This document shows positions 27,820-36,460 of a DNA stretch of 52,255 bases, in pieces. How positions within the stretch are numbered: the first letter of the stretch is position 1; each line of letters starts with the position of its first letter. Under the pieces are notes generated by a model. It worked only from the letters and a program-made list of their open reading frames with translations. It did no database searches and was not told the origin of the DNA. The position numbers and the translations under genes were made by a program. The stretch lies in contig JALWTK010000122.1 in the NCBI GenBank assembly GCA_027082875.1, positions 1 to 52,255 of the forward strand. Direction: 5' to 3'. Source of the DNA: Sulfurimonas sp. Lineage in GTDB: Bacteria > Campylobacterota > Campylobacteria > Campylobacterales > Sulfurimonadaceae.

Positions 27820-27825
27820 ATTCTA
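27820..27825 (-). promoter_or_regulatory. -10 box of the small-peptide/recG transcript
   Basis: The minus strand reads TTCTTGTAGAAT. The predicted start near 27813 falls at the first bases of the 5' hairpin, as expected for a transcript capped by a stable stem. It lies between the glyQ terminator and the peptide gene. Confidence 0.5.
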
Positions 27826-27847
27826 CAAGAAAAATCAAAAAACTTTT

Positions 27848-27874
27848 AAAAATATGTCACTCTGCCATATTTTT
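27848..27874 (-). terminator. Rho-independent terminator of glyQ
   Basis: A 9-bp perfect stem (27848-27856 with 27866-27874) is followed on the minus strand by AAAAGTTTTTT. It lies 19 nt after the glyQ stop and makes the downstream small-peptide region a separate transcription unit. Confidence 0.65.
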
Positions 27875-27892
27875 CATGAAATTCTTTTTAGT

Positions 27893-28777
27893 TTAGCTAT
27901 TAACTCTTTTAAGACGCTCAGGTTCTTGAGCTTTATAAAGTTCTGCACACCCTTTAGAGAGCTCACGGATTTTAAGCATATAGTTCTGGCGTTCAGTCTG
28001 AGAGATCGCTTTTCTTGCATCTAGGACATTAAAAACATTTGAAACCATCATACACAGATCATATGCAGGAAGAGGAAGTCCCGCTTCAAGAGTTTTAAGA
28101 CACTCTGCACTTTTTGCTTCAAACTCTGCAAAAAGCATATCTGTATCGGCTACTTCAAAGTTGTATTTAGAGAACTCTACTTCACTCTCTTTGTGTACAT
28201 CTCTATAGTAAGTTTTATTACCGTTTTTATCTTCATTCCATACTATATCAAAAACAGTATCTACACCTTGCAGATACATTGCTAAACGCTCAGTACCATA
28301 AGTAATCTCAACAGCTACAGGGTTACACTCTATCCCACCAACCTGCTGGAAGTAAGTAAACTGTGTCACCTCCATACCGTTAAGCCATACTTCCCAACCA
28401 AGACCCCATGCACCAAGTGTTGGAGACTCCCAGTTATCTTCGATAAAACGTATATCATGTTTAGAGACATCAAGACCTAAAAACTCTAAAGATTTTAAGT
28501 ATAACTCTTGAATATTATCTGGTGATGGTTTTATAAGTGCTTGGAACTGATAGTAAGAGCCTAAACGGTTAGGGTTTTCACCATAACGTCCATCAGTTGG
28601 ACGACGTGATGGTGCTACATAGGCTACTGACCATGGTGTAGAGTCTAGTGAACGAAGAAAAGTTGCAGGGTGAAATGTTCCTGCTCCTGAAGAGATGTCA
28701 TAAGGCTGTACGATGTTACAACCCTCATTCATCCAAAATTCTTGTAGTTTTAATAGCATTGCACTAAAAGTTATCAT
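27893..28777 (-). CDS. glyQ: Glycyl-tRNA synthetase alpha subunit
   Basis: 294 residues, full length. This is the catalytic subunit of the bacterial alpha2-beta2 enzyme. Landmarks are the opening [32 protein letters not shown], the class II segments [19 protein letters not shown] and [15 protein letters not shown]. The beta subunit gene is not adjacent, which is common in this phylum. It has its own -10 box and a terminator. Confidence 0.97.
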   Translation of the reverse strand: MITFSAMLLKLQEFWMNEGCNIVQPYDISSGAGTFHPATFLRSLDSTPWSVAYVAPSRRPTDGRYGENPNRLGSYYQFQALIKPSPDNIQELYLKSLEFLGLDVSKHDIRFIEDNWESPTLGAWGLGWEVWLNGMEVTQFTYFQQVGGIECNPVAVEITYGTERLAMYLQGVDTVFDIVWNEDKNGNKTYYRDVHKESEVEFSKYNFEVADTDMLFAEFEAKSAECLKTLEAGLPLPAYDLCMMVSNVFNVLDARKAISQTERQNYMLKIRELSKGCAELYKAQEPERLKRVNS

Positions 28778-28805
28778 AGGTATCTCACTTTTTAAAATTT
28801 GTGAA

Positions 28806-28811
28806 ATTATA
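28806..28811 (-). promoter_or_regulatory. -10 box of glyQ
   Basis: TATAAT on the minus strand in the 74-nt gap after the DUF3972 gene; predicted start near 28799, 22 nt before the ATG. Confidence 0.45.
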
Positions 28812-28851
28812 ACCTCTATAGGCTTGATTGATTATGAAAATGAGAGGAGAT

Positions 28852-29325
28852 TTAGTCTGTGTGCTCAGCTATCGCTTTGTTCCACATAAGTTTATACTTT
28901 CTTCGCATAAATTCTACTTCTTCTTGAGAGAGTTTGAGTTGTGCTTGAAGAGTGTGAATAGTTTTTCTATCTTCATCATAAAGTTCTTGTAGTGAGCCTA
29001 AGGCTTCACGAAGAAACTCATTTTCCACCTTAACTGCTTCAATAGTCTCATCTTTAGCATCAAGTACTTTCTCGTGAAGATTGATGATAGTGCCTATTGT
29101 CTTTTCGACAAACTCAGGCTGCACTATCATCTCATGAGTATTTTTTTCGGCTAATTCAGCAAGTTTAGCTGGAACGATGACTTCAGTAGTACCTTTAGAT
29201 GGGTCGATGTGACGCACACCATCTTCAACTTTTACGGTTAGTTTTCCTCGCTCTATTAAATCTTCAACAGCAGAAATATCTAAACCAGTAAGCTCACAGT
29301 ACTCTTCATCACTCATCCAACTCAT
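28852..29325 (-). CDS. DUF3972-type coiled-coil protein
   Basis: 157 residues. The N-terminus resembles a MerR-like recognition helix (SWMSDEEYCELTGLDISAVED), followed by a short beta section and a long heptad-rich coiled coil from about residue 75. This layout, and its place between purE and glyQ, match a conserved Campylobacterota family I know as DUF3972 (Cj0703 in C. jejuni, from memory). The function is unknown; DNA or partner binding through the N-terminus is a guess. Confidence 0.7.
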   Translation of the reverse strand: MSWMSDEEYCELTGLDISAVEDLIERGKLTVKVEDGVRHIDPSKGTTEVIVPAKLAELAEKNTHEMIVQPEFVEKTIGTIINLHEKVLDAKDETIEAVKVENEFLREALGSLQELYDEDRKTIHTLQAQLKLSQEEVEFMRRKYKLMWNKAIAEHTD

Positions 29326-29343
29326 ACGAAAACCTTTTTTTGT

Positions 29344-29844
29344 TTATAAGCTAATTAAAGTCTCTATCTCTAAAGAGTCCATCTCAACTTTTTTCTCTTT
29401 AGCTATCTTATCTTCTTGAAGTTTTATCGCTAACTCTTCATCGCTAAGTGCTAAGATTTGCATTGCAAGAAACGCAGAGTTGATCGCACCTGCTTTTCCT
29501 ATAGCTACTGTAGCAACTGGCATTCCAGCTGGCATCTGAACAGTAGAAAGAAGTGCATCTATCCCACCAAGAGCAGAAGCACTCATAGGCACACCGATAA
29601 TAGGCTTAATAGTCTTAGAAGCTAAAACACCTGCTAAGTGAGCAGCCATTCCAGCAGCAGCAATAAACACTTGAGCACCCTTGCTCTCAGCATTTTTAAT
29701 ATACTCTACAGTTCTTGATGGTGAACGGTGTGCAGAAGATACGATAAGCTCATACCTCACTCCAAATGCTTCTAGTGTGTCAGAACACGACTTCATCACG
29801 TCATAGTCACTCTTGGAGCCCATTACGATTGATACAAATTTCAT
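29344..29844 (-). CDS. purE: N5-carboxyaminoimidazole ribonucleotide mutase
   Basis: 166 residues, a class I PurE. It moves the carboxylate of N5-CAIR to give CAIR in purine synthesis. Signature segments are VMGSKSDYDVMKSC, the active-site SAHRSPSRT and AAGMAAHLAGVLA. The usual partner purK is not nearby. It has its own promoter after the U32 gene and is followed 18 nt later by DUF3972. Confidence 0.97.
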   Translation of the reverse strand: MKFVSIVMGSKSDYDVMKSCSDTLEAFGVRYELIVSSAHRSPSRTVEYIKNAESKGAQVFIAAAGMAAHLAGVLASKTIKPIIGVPMSASALGGIDALLSTVQMPAGMPVATVAIGKAGAINSAFLAMQILALSDEELAIKLQEDKIAKEKKVEMDSLEIETLISL

Positions 29845-29873
29845 ATATTTTCCTTCAGTTTTTTAATGATAAA

Positions 29874-29879
29874 ATTATA
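29874..29879 (-). promoter_or_regulatory. Extended -10 promoter of purE
   Basis: The minus strand reads TGATATAAT, matching TGnTATAAT. Predicted start near 29867, 23 nt before the purE ATG. Confidence 0.55.
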
Positions 29880-29895
29880 TCATTTTATATAATAA

Positions 29896-31185
29896 TTATT
29901 TAGGATTCGTTCCCATTTCTGGTGTTGAAGGAATTCTAAAAAAAGTAAATGCTGGAAAACTCGTAGGAAGTACTATTTCATTTGTATTACCACTATGAAT
30001 AGCCTCATATACTTTTCCCTTCTGTGTCGCTATTTTTTTGAATCTCATATAAAATCGACCATCTTTTTCATATGTAGACCCGATTTCATTATCTACTATT
30101 GCCACTTCACTTCCAAGAGGAAAAACCACTTCAAGTTCATCACCAGGTTCCGTTTTAAACTTACATAAGAAGTGTGTACCCTCAGGATTTACAACACCAC
30201 TTACTTGGTGTGTTCCTAGTTGCATAGAAAAATCAAGACTCTGTGTATCGTTGCGTTCAAAAGGACGAGAAACTAGATAAGCATCCGTATAACCACGGTT
30301 TTGTAAAGACTGAAGTTCATACTGGTACTTCTCATGGTTAAACTCACCATTATAGTAGTCATTTATCGCCATTCTATATGCTTTAGCTGTAGTTGCTGCA
30401 TAGTATGCAGTCTTAGTGCGACCTTCTACTTTGACACTATCAACGACACCAGATTCTAAAATCTCTTTCATATGTGAAGCGAGATTCAAGTCCTTTGCAT
30501 TCATGATGTAAGTACCAACACCTTCATCCTCTTCAAGTCTAAAAAGTGTTCCTGTCTCAGGGTTAGCAGCATACATCTCATACTCAAAACGGCAGTCATT
30601 TGCACAGCTTCCACGATTAGGAACACGACCAGACTGCAGTGTAGAGATAAGACAACGCCCACTATAAGCAAAACACATACTTCCATGCACAAACACTTCT
30701 AGCTCTAAGTCAGGAAGTTCTTTTTTAATAGCAATCAAGTCTTTAAGGCTTATCTCACGAGCAGTAATAATTCTCGTAGCACCCATATCATGATAGATAG
30801 CCGCGTCAAGAACATTCATAACATTTGCTTGCGTTGAGAGGTGTAGAGGCATATCTGGCACTAAGTCATGACAAAGTTTTAAAACACCAGGAGTTGCTAC
30901 GATGAAGGCATCAGGTTTTAGTTCCCCCATAGCTATGATGTGTTTTTTTAGTAGTGAGAGTTGTGAGTTAAAAGGAAAACCGTTAATAGTTGCATAAACT
31001 TTTTTATCGCGGGCATGTGCATACTCGATGCCCTCTTTGAAATCTTCCATAGTAAACTCTTTTCCTGAGCGTATGCGAAGAGAGAAGTGGCTTACACCAC
31101 CATAAACAGCATCAGCACCAAAGTCAAAAGCAATTTTAAGTTTTTCTAATGTTCCCGCAGGGGAAAGTAATTCAACTTTTTTCAT
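29896..31185 (-). CDS. U32-family protein (TrhP-like tRNA hydroxylation)
   Basis: 429 residues. It starts KKVELLSPAGTLEKLKIAF, with the family signature EVFVHGSMCFAYSGRCL and the Cys set GSCANDCRFEY that may hold an Fe-S cluster. Although named as peptidases, the characterised E. coli homologue YegQ/TrhP acts in 5-hydroxyuridine formation at tRNA U34. Length and C-terminal beta-barrel (EVVFPLGSEVAIVDN) fit TrhP better than the ubiquinone-pathway members. The start shares a base with the cheZ stop (TAATG), so it is coupled to cheZ. Confidence 0.85.
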   Translation of the reverse strand: MKKVELLSPAGTLEKLKIAFDFGADAVYGGVSHFSLRIRSGKEFTMEDFKEGIEYAHARDKKVYATINGFPFNSQLSLLKKHIIAMGELKPDAFIVATPGVLKLCHDLVPDMPLHLSTQANVMNVLDAAIYHDMGATRIITAREISLKDLIAIKKELPDLELEVFVHGSMCFAYSGRCLISTLQSGRVPNRGSCANDCRFEYEMYAANPETGTLFRLEEDEGVGTYIMNAKDLNLASHMKEILESGVVDSVKVEGRTKTAYYAATTAKAYRMAINDYYNGEFNHEKYQYELQSLQNRGYTDAYLVSRPFERNDTQSLDFSMQLGTHQVSGVVNPEGTHFLCKFKTEPGDELEVVFPLGSEVAIVDNEIGSTYEKDGRFYMRFKKIATQKGKVYEAIHSGNTNEIVLPTSFPAFTFFRIPSTPEMGTNPK

Positions 31186-31925
31186 TAGTTTCCAAACTGT
31201 GCAAGAAGTGCTTCGATATCATCATCAGAAGCTACATCATTATGAGTATCTCCAACGATATGCTGTGCAGAAGAGACACGCTTATCATCATCTATTCTAC
31301 CTTCAAAGAGTGTGTTCATATAGCGAGAGAGTGCTCGCATTACATTGATAACACGTTCTATCTTCTGTCTATGGATATCTTGATACTGCATGATATCCAT
31401 AACATTCATGATCTCATCACCACTATTTTGCATAGTCTCTATGATGTCTTTAGCAGCAACAAGTGCTTCTTCATTTTGAGTAAGGCTAGTAGAAAAAGCT
31501 TCAACCTCTGGAAACTTTTTACTAAGTGTTGTAAACAGAGTAACATTAGAAGTTAAGGTATCTATAGTTTTTTGTGCTTCATCTTCTTTTTCCATAAGAT
31601 CATTACTGATTCTTTCTATGATATCAAAAATCTCTGTAGCTTTTTCCTCACTCTCTTTAGTTACATCATCCAGTTGATGGACCATTTTATTTTCATCTGT
31701 AGCTGGGAGTGGCCAGTGATGAGCAGTCTCTTCAGAGTAACCTGCAGGCTGATCTTCTGTATCTGTATCTTCTGATATAGACTCTTCAATAGCTGTTGCC
31801 ACGTCTATTTGCTCTTGAGTAGGAGCTGATGCTTCCTCTTCTCCAGCCTCGCTTTTACCCTCATCTTCTAGATCATCTAAATCAATACCACCGCCCATTA
31901 AGGCATCAAGTTCTTCTTGTGTCAT
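31185..31925 (-). CDS. cheZ: Chemotaxis phosphatase CheZ (epsilon type)
   Basis: 246 residues. The C-terminal helical half contains MQYQDIHRQKIERVINVM, matching the CheZ catalytic helix, in which Asp and Gln drive CheY-P dephosphorylation. The N-terminus MTQEELDALMGGGIDLDDL resembles the CheY-P-binding peptide of FliM, and the extreme C-terminus DDDIEALLAQFGN resembles the CheY-binding tail of CheZ. An acidic linker separates them. It heads the operon with the U32 gene; the ribosome site is GGAG. In C. jejuni the gene in this position is Cj0700, known as CheZ (from memory). Confidence 0.85.
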   Translation of the reverse strand: MTQEELDALMGGGIDLDDLEDEGKSEAGEEEASAPTQEQIDVATAIEESISEDTDTEDQPAGYSEETAHHWPLPATDENKMVHQLDDVTKESEEKATEIFDIIERISNDLMEKEDEAQKTIDTLTSNVTLFTTLSKKFPEVEAFSTSLTQNEEALVAAKDIIETMQNSGDEIMNVMDIMQYQDIHRQKIERVINVMRALSRYMNTLFEGRIDDDKRVSSAQHIVGDTHNDVASDDDIEALLAQFGN

Positions 31926-31971
31926 AAAGTCTCTCCGAGATAAAATTACTCAAAATTTATTAAAGTAACAC

Positions 31972-31981
31972 TATAATAGCA
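31972..31981. promoter_or_regulatory. Overlapping divergent -10 boxes, cheZ and histidinol phosphatase
   Basis: TATAAT at 31972-31977 on the plus strand lies under TGCTATTAT on the minus strand (31981-31973). Both predict starts at a suitable distance from their genes, so the two promoters use nearly the same bases. Confidence 0.5.
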
Positions 31982-32006
31982 TAAAATAAATAAATATGAG
32001 AAAATT

Positions 32007-32786
32007 ATGATTGTAGATTTACACAACCACACGCCACTATGTAATCATGCTGAGGGAACGATAGAAGAGTATGTTCAAGCCGCTCTTGACTCAGGAACAA
32101 AAGTTTTTGGCTTTTCAGATCATGCTCCAATGGATTTTGATCCAAAGTATCGTATGAAATTTGAAGAGATGCAAAACTATGAGAGTGAAGTTCGACAAGC
32201 AAAGCAGCAACATAGAAATGAGATAGAAATTTTACTTGGCTATGAAGTAGACTACCTTCCTGGACATATGGACAGGAGGGTCTTAGAAGCAGATGTTGAT
32301 TACCTCATCGGAAGTGTGCATTTTATAGAAGGCTGGGGCTTTGACAATCCTGAGTTTATAGGTAAATGGAAGAGCCAAGAAGTAGATGAAATCTGGCAGA
32401 AATATTTTGACACGATAGAGGAGATGGCAAAGAGTAAACTTTTTAATATAGTAGGACATTTAGACCTTATCAAAGTTTTTAATTTTATGCCAAAAGGTGA
32501 TATCTCTGTGATGGCTAAGAAGGCACTACTTGCGATTAAAGAAGCTGATATGATTTTAGAGTTAAATGTTGCTGGTTTTAGAAAAGATGTTGAAGAGTCT
32601 TATCCATCTGCTTCCCTACTCCAAGATGCTTATACACTTGGTATTCCCATCACCTTTGCCTCTGATGCTCACAAGCCAGAGCAAGTTGGGCTTTTTCATG
32701 ATAGGATAGTCCAACTTGCTAAAGAGACTGGATACAAAGAGTGTGTCTACTTGAAAAACAAAAAACAGATCAAAGTAGCATTTTAA
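32007..32786 (+). CDS. hisK: PHP-family histidinol-phosphatase
   Basis: 259 residues. The first metal-binding motif DLHNHTPLCNHAEG opens the protein. Further motifs are FGFSDHAPM, LLGYEVDYLPG, IGSVHFIEGWGFDNP and the late FASDAHKPEQVG. This is the HisJ/HisK type that dephosphorylates L-histidinol phosphate with a trinuclear metal site. It stands alone, not in a his operon, so another phosphate substrate is possible. It converges on the globin gene with a 4-nt overlap of stop codons. Confidence 0.88.
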   Translation: MIVDLHNHTPLCNHAEGTIEEYVQAALDSGTKVFGFSDHAPMDFDPKYRMKFEEMQNYESEVRQAKQQHRNEIEILLGYEVDYLPGHMDRRVLEADVDYLIGSVHFIEGWGFDNPEFIGKWKSQEVDEIWQKYFDTIEEMAKSKLFNIVGHLDLIKVFNFMPKGDISVMAKKALLAIKEADMILELNVAGFRKDVEESYPSASLLQDAYTLGIPITFASDAHKPEQVGLFHDRIVQLAKETGYKECVYLKNKKQIKVAF

Positions 32787-33226
32787 CTCTCCGTATTTAC
32801 AAGCCACATAGAGAAGATATCTAAATAGTTCCAAAAAGATTGGATATACTCGGGGTTTATACCTTCAGCTTCAAGTGGTTCCAACAGTTGTGCATAAAGT
32901 TCAAGCCAGACCTTTCTACCCTCTTCATCTATACGAAAAGGAGCATGGCGACCAACCATCTGATGCTCTCCCCGTTCTTTACTAAAAAGGGGCTCTCCGC
33001 CAGAAATTTCGAGTAAAAAAGTAAAAGCATGGCGTTTAGCCTCTGCAAAATCCTCTTCATCTAGAACAGGAAATAAAAATGCAATCTCACTTTTTTCTAT
33101 AAGTTCATAGTGATCATAGACTAACTTCTCAAATCTTTCAACACCAACCTCGTGTAAAAATCCTGGATGTGGCTTCGTAACTGGTGGTCTAACACCAATT
33201 TCTCCATCTGTAATCTTTAGTTTCAT
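32783..33226 (-). CDS. Truncated haemoglobin, group II-like
   Basis: 147 residues. The segment MVGRHAPFRIDEEGRKVWLELY matches the F-helix region of group II truncated haemoglobins, with the proximal His in RHAPF. The N-terminal half (FEKLVYDHYELIEKSEIAFLFP) fits helices A-C, and FWNYLDIFSMWLVN is the last helix. Such proteins bind O2 and often detoxify NO. It is divergent from a polytopic membrane protein, with facing promoters 26 bp apart. Confidence 0.8.
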   Translation of the reverse strand: MKLKITDGEIGVRPPVTKPHPGFLHEVGVERFEKLVYDHYELIEKSEIAFLFPVLDEEDFAEAKRHAFTFLLEISGGEPLFSKERGEHQMVGRHAPFRIDEEGRKVWLELYAQLLEPLEAEGINPEYIQSFWNYLDIFSMWLVNTES

Positions 33227-33252
33227 GCTAAACCTTTAATTTATTTGCTAGA

Positions 33253-33258
33253 ATTATA
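33253..33258 (-). promoter_or_regulatory. -10 box of the globin gene
   Basis: The minus strand reads AAGTATAAT; predicted start near 33246, 20 nt before the ATG, with AAAGG as the ribosome site. Confidence 0.5.
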
Positions 33259-33283
33259 CTTATTATTAATGAATACAGATAGC

Positions 33284-33289
33284 TATAAT
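33284..33289 (+). promoter_or_regulatory. -10 box of the polytopic membrane protein gene
   Basis: TATAAT on the plus strand; predicted start near 33296, only 13 nt before the ATG, so the leader is very short and holds just GAGG. Confidence 0.45.
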
Positions 33290-33308
33290 AGTTATAGAGG
33301 ATTTTTCT

Positions 33309-34541
33309 ATGAATGTGTCACCAAGCGTCTCACCACCTATAGGGCTAATGAGACCCTACTTTCTCTTCAGTGGATTTTTCTATCTACTCAGTATGTTTAC
33401 TTTACTTTTTTTAGATCCTCAAACCACCTTTCAAGACTTTTCTCTTATTGCTTGGGTACACCTTTATATGTTAGGCTTTGTGATGATGGCTATCTTCGCA
33501 GCCATGGCACAACTTGGTCCTATAGTCGTAGAAACAGCACACTATAATGTAACTATTTTTAAATATCTTTGGATTTTTCTTATCTCTGGACTCTTACTCA
33601 TACTCTATGGATTTTTAAATAATGTTACTTATTTACTCACAGGAGGAACATTTGTACTTATCGCTATAATTATCTATAGTGTAGAGTTTCTGCTCACTCT
33701 TAAAAATTCGCAGCGAAAAACAAGTATCACTATCGCTATGAAGATGAGTAACTTCTTTTTGTTTACTGGTATTATTACAGGTCTGGTCATGGCAAGTAGC
33801 TTTAGCGGTCTGCTTAGAATAAATCCTCAAGATATACTGCATATACACACCTTTGGTCTGATAGTGGGTTTTGTCATTTTACTCATAATGGGAATCTCTA
33901 TCATTCTTATCCCTATGTTTGGCTCCTCTAAGAGGATAAGTGACAATGAGTTTAAAAATAGTTTTTACACACTATCTCTTGGTACTATAACAATGATGCT
34001 TTCTCCTTTTTTCTATACCTACTATCTACAAAGTATCGCCTATACTATAACTGTGCTTGCCATTTTGCTCTACTTTTATCAACTCTATAAGATGACAAGC
34101 TCTCGTGCACGGGTAAAACATGATATCTGGGCTAGGTCTATGTATCTAGCATTTATCTCTTTTATCTTATCCTTCTTTTTCCTTATCAGTTACCTCTTTA
34201 GTGATAATGAAACCTTACTTCGCATAGGTATGTGGCTTATATTTATAGGATTTTTTGGCTCTATCATCTTAGGGAACTTCTACAAGATCTTACCTTTTCT
34301 TATATGGTTTCATATCTACTCACCTCTCATAGAAAAGCAAGTAGTCCCTATGCTTCATCAACTTCTTCCTGTAAAACTTGCAAATTTACAATGGTTTTAC
34401 TCACTAAGTGGTCTTCTCCTCACGACTATAGCTCTTTATGCACAAAACACACAACTCTTTATCGGTGGAGTTATACTCCTAGCTACAGCTTCTCTTATAT
34501 TTTTTATAATAATTATAAAACTTTTAAAACTAAAGATATAG
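33309..34541 (+). CDS. 12-helix membrane protein, oxidase/NnrS-like
   Basis: 410 residues, nearly all membrane helices. His51 in WVHLYMLGFVMMAIFAAMAQ and the pair His178/His180 in ILHIHTFGLIVGFVILLIMG lie at helix starts. This arrangement recalls haem-binding helices of haem-copper oxidases and NnrS-type proteins (haem and copper proteins linked to NO stress). A later WFHIYSPLIE is also typical of the NnrS/CcoN-like group in this phylum. It is divergent from a truncated globin, which supports a link to O2 or NO. No electron-transfer partner is adjacent. The family call is tentative. Confidence 0.55.
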   Translation: MNVSPSVSPPIGLMRPYFLFSGFFYLLSMFTLLFLDPQTTFQDFSLIAWVHLYMLGFVMMAIFAAMAQLGPIVVETAHYNVTIFKYLWIFLISGLLLILYGFLNNVTYLLTGGTFVLIAIIIYSVEFLLTLKNSQRKTSITIAMKMSNFFLFTGIITGLVMASSFSGLLRINPQDILHIHTFGLIVGFVILLIMGISIILIPMFGSSKRISDNEFKNSFYTLSLGTITMMLSPFFYTYYLQSIAYTITVLAILLYFYQLYKMTSSRARVKHDIWARSMYLAFISFILSFFFLISYLFSDNETLLRIGMWLIFIGFFGSIILGNFYKILPFLIWFHIYSPLIEKQVVPMLHQLLPVKLANLQWFYSLSGLLLTTIALYAQNTQLFIGGVILLATASLIFFIIIIKLLKLKI

Positions 34542-34556
34542 TTAACCAATAAATTG

Positions 34557-34562
34557 TATAAT
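34557..34562 (+). promoter_or_regulatory. -10 box of trxA
   Basis: AATTGTATAAT in the 53-nt gap before trxA; predicted start near 34569, with AAAGGA shortly before the ATG. Confidence 0.6.
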
Positions 34563-34594
34563 ACTTCAAATATAAAATAATAAAGGATTTACAT

Positions 34595-34915
34595 ATGGGT
34601 AAATATATTGAACTAACTGGTGCTAATTTTGAAGCAACTCTTTCTGAGGGTGTATCTTTAGTGGACTTCTGGGCACCATGGTGTGGGCCTTGTCGTATGA
34701 TCGCTCCAATTATTGAAGAGCTAGCTGAAGACTTTGACGGTAAAGCTAAAATCTGTAAAGTAAACACAGATGAAGAGCAAGATATCTCTGTTAAATTTGG
34801 TATCCGTTCTATTCCAACTATCATGTTCTTTAAAGATGGTGAGATGGTAGATACTGTTGTTGGTGCACAAAGCAAGCAAGCTTTAGCTGACAAAATCAAC
34901 GCTCTTTTAGGATAA
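34595..34915 (+). CDS. trxA: Thioredoxin
   Basis: 106 residues, a standard cytoplasmic thioredoxin. The active site is WCGPC (Cys30, Cys33) and the cis-proline loop is SIPT. It reduces protein disulfides and is recycled by TrxB, encoded two genes downstream. trxA, a thioredoxin-fold membrane protein and trxB lie in one operon. Confidence 0.98.
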   Translation: MGKYIELTGANFEATLSEGVSLVDFWAPWCGPCRMIAPIIEELAEDFDGKAKICKVNTDEEQDISVKFGIRSIPTIMFFKDGEMVDTVVGAQSKQALADKINALLG

Positions 34916-34933
34916 CTTCTAAAGGGTTATATT

Positions 34934-35422
34934 TTGGCTAAAAGAAAAGGAAAATCACTTTTTTCTTTATCTACTCTTCTAGCCTCTTTCTTTGGAGCAG
35001 CGATGATCGCTGCTTCATTTGCTTACTTCAACTACAAATTTTCTGAATATAAATTTATTGACTTTAAAGAGTGGACTTTTTATGAAAAAAGTGATCTTTT
35101 TACTCCTAAAAAAGAAAAATATATTGTAGTATTTTATAGTTCTCGTGAAAAAGGAACTATGGATCTCTTAGCAAAAACAGATCTTCATCTCCCAATACTA
35201 GCCATAGACTACTATAATAGAGTAAGAGAAAATACAGAAACAACAACATTTCTACGAAGTGGCACCAAAACATCTCTTGCCTTTATTCAGCGTTTCAACA
35301 TTTACGAATCCCCCTCTATATTTTTTATAAAAAGAACTAAAGAGACTCTTTATAAACAAGATAGTATGATACGTAAACTGGATAACTTAAAAGAACTATC
35401 TAAACAAGTAAGTCAATTATAA
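34934..35422 (+). CDS. Membrane-anchored thioredoxin-fold protein without active-site cysteines
   Basis: 162 residues. The start is TTG with an AAGGG site upstream; no ATG fits better. One membrane helix (about 12-32) precedes a domain with thioredoxin secondary-structure order: [17 protein letters not shown] takes the place of the active-site strand and helix, and YESPSIFFI the cis-Pro loop. The CxxC is absent (Arg-Glu-Lys-Gly there), so it cannot act as a classical oxidoreductase. Its place between trxA and trxB is notable. The fold assignment is inferred from pattern. Confidence 0.6.
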   Translation: MAKRKGKSLFSLSTLLASFFGAAMIAASFAYFNYKFSEYKFIDFKEWTFYEKSDLFTPKKEKYIVVFYSSREKGTMDLLAKTDLHLPILAIDYYNRVRENTETTTFLRSGTKTSLAFIQRFNIYESPSIFFIKRTKETLYKQDSMIRKLDNLKELSKQVSQL

Positions 35423-35433
35423 AAGGAAAATAT

Positions 35434-36378
35434 ATGTCAATTCTTGATTGTGCAATTATCGGTGGAGGGCCAGCTGGTCTTACAGCTGGACTCTACACTA
35501 CACGCGGTGGACTAGAAAATGTCACTATGTTTGAAAAAGGTATGCCTGGCGGACAAATTACTAACTCTTCTGAGATAGAAAACTATCCTGGAGTTACTGG
35601 TGAGATCACAGGTATGGATCTTATGATGCCATGGCCGGCACAATGTCAAAAGTTTGGTCTAAAACATGATATGCTTAACATTACTCGAGTAAGTAAAAGC
35701 GGTGATCTTTTTACGATACATGCTGAAGATGGCAGTACCCACGATGCACATAGTGTTATCATAGGAACAGGTTCTTCTCCTCGCCGTGCTGGTTTTGCTG
35801 GTGAAGAGGAGTTTTTTGGTCGTGGTGTGAGTACCTGTGCTACATGTGATGGGTTTTTCTATAAAGGAAAAGAGGTTGTTGTTGTAGGTGGTGGAGACAC
35901 TGCTCTAGAAGAAGCACTCTATCTAGCTAAAATATGCTCGAAAGTTTATCTTGTACACCGTCGTGATACATTCCGTTCAGCACCAAACACTATTACTCGC
36001 CTTAAAAACACTGAGAATATCGAGCTAGTACTAGACTCTGTTCCAGATGAAGTTTATGGTGATGCCGCCGGTGTTACTGGTCTTCGTGTGAAAAATAAAT
36101 CAGGAGAGACTCGTAATATCGAAGTACCCGGTGTATTTACCTTTGTTGGAAATGATGTCAACAACCAGACTCTTATCCAAGAAGATGGAAGCTTTCTTTG
36201 TGATATGAATGAGCAGGGGCAAGTTATCGTTGACATTAGCATGAAAACTTCAGTTTCTGGACTTTTTGCAACTGGAGATATGCGTATAGCTGCTCCAAAA
36301 CAAGTTGTCTCAGCCGCTGGAGATGGTGCAGTAGCTGCTCTTCAAGCGATCTCTTATGTGGATGAACTTCTCAACTAA
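35434..36378 (+). CDS. trxB: Thioredoxin reductase
   Basis: 314 residues, the low-molecular-weight form. FAD fold at the N-terminus ([15 protein letters not shown]), redox pair in CATCDG (Cys135, Cys138), NADPH fold at [17 protein letters not shown] and the C-terminal FAD segment [20 protein letters not shown]. It passes electrons from NADPH to TrxA in the same operon. Confidence 0.97.
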   Translation: MSILDCAIIGGGPAGLTAGLYTTRGGLENVTMFEKGMPGGQITNSSEIENYPGVTGEITGMDLMMPWPAQCQKFGLKHDMLNITRVSKSGDLFTIHAEDGSTHDAHSVIIGTGSSPRRAGFAGEEEFFGRGVSTCATCDGFFYKGKEVVVVGGGDTALEEALYLAKICSKVYLVHRRDTFRSAPNTITRLKNTENIELVLDSVPDEVYGDAAGVTGLRVKNKSGETRNIEVPGVFTFVGNDVNNQTLIQEDGSFLCDMNEQGQVIVDISMKTSVSGLFATGDMRIAAPKQVVSAAGDGAVAALQAISYVDELLN

Positions 36379-36422
36379 CACTATAATTATAAATTATGTA
36401 ATTAAAATGTAATATATTCTAG

Positions 36423-36428
36423 TATAAT
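36423..36428 (+). promoter_or_regulatory. -10 box of the rhodanese gene
   Basis: TATAAT in a TTCTAGTATAAT context; a second TATAAT at 36442-36447 is too close to the ATG. Predicted start near 36435. Confidence 0.5.
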
Positions 36429-36460
36429 TCTCTTACAAAACTATAATAAGGAATTATACT

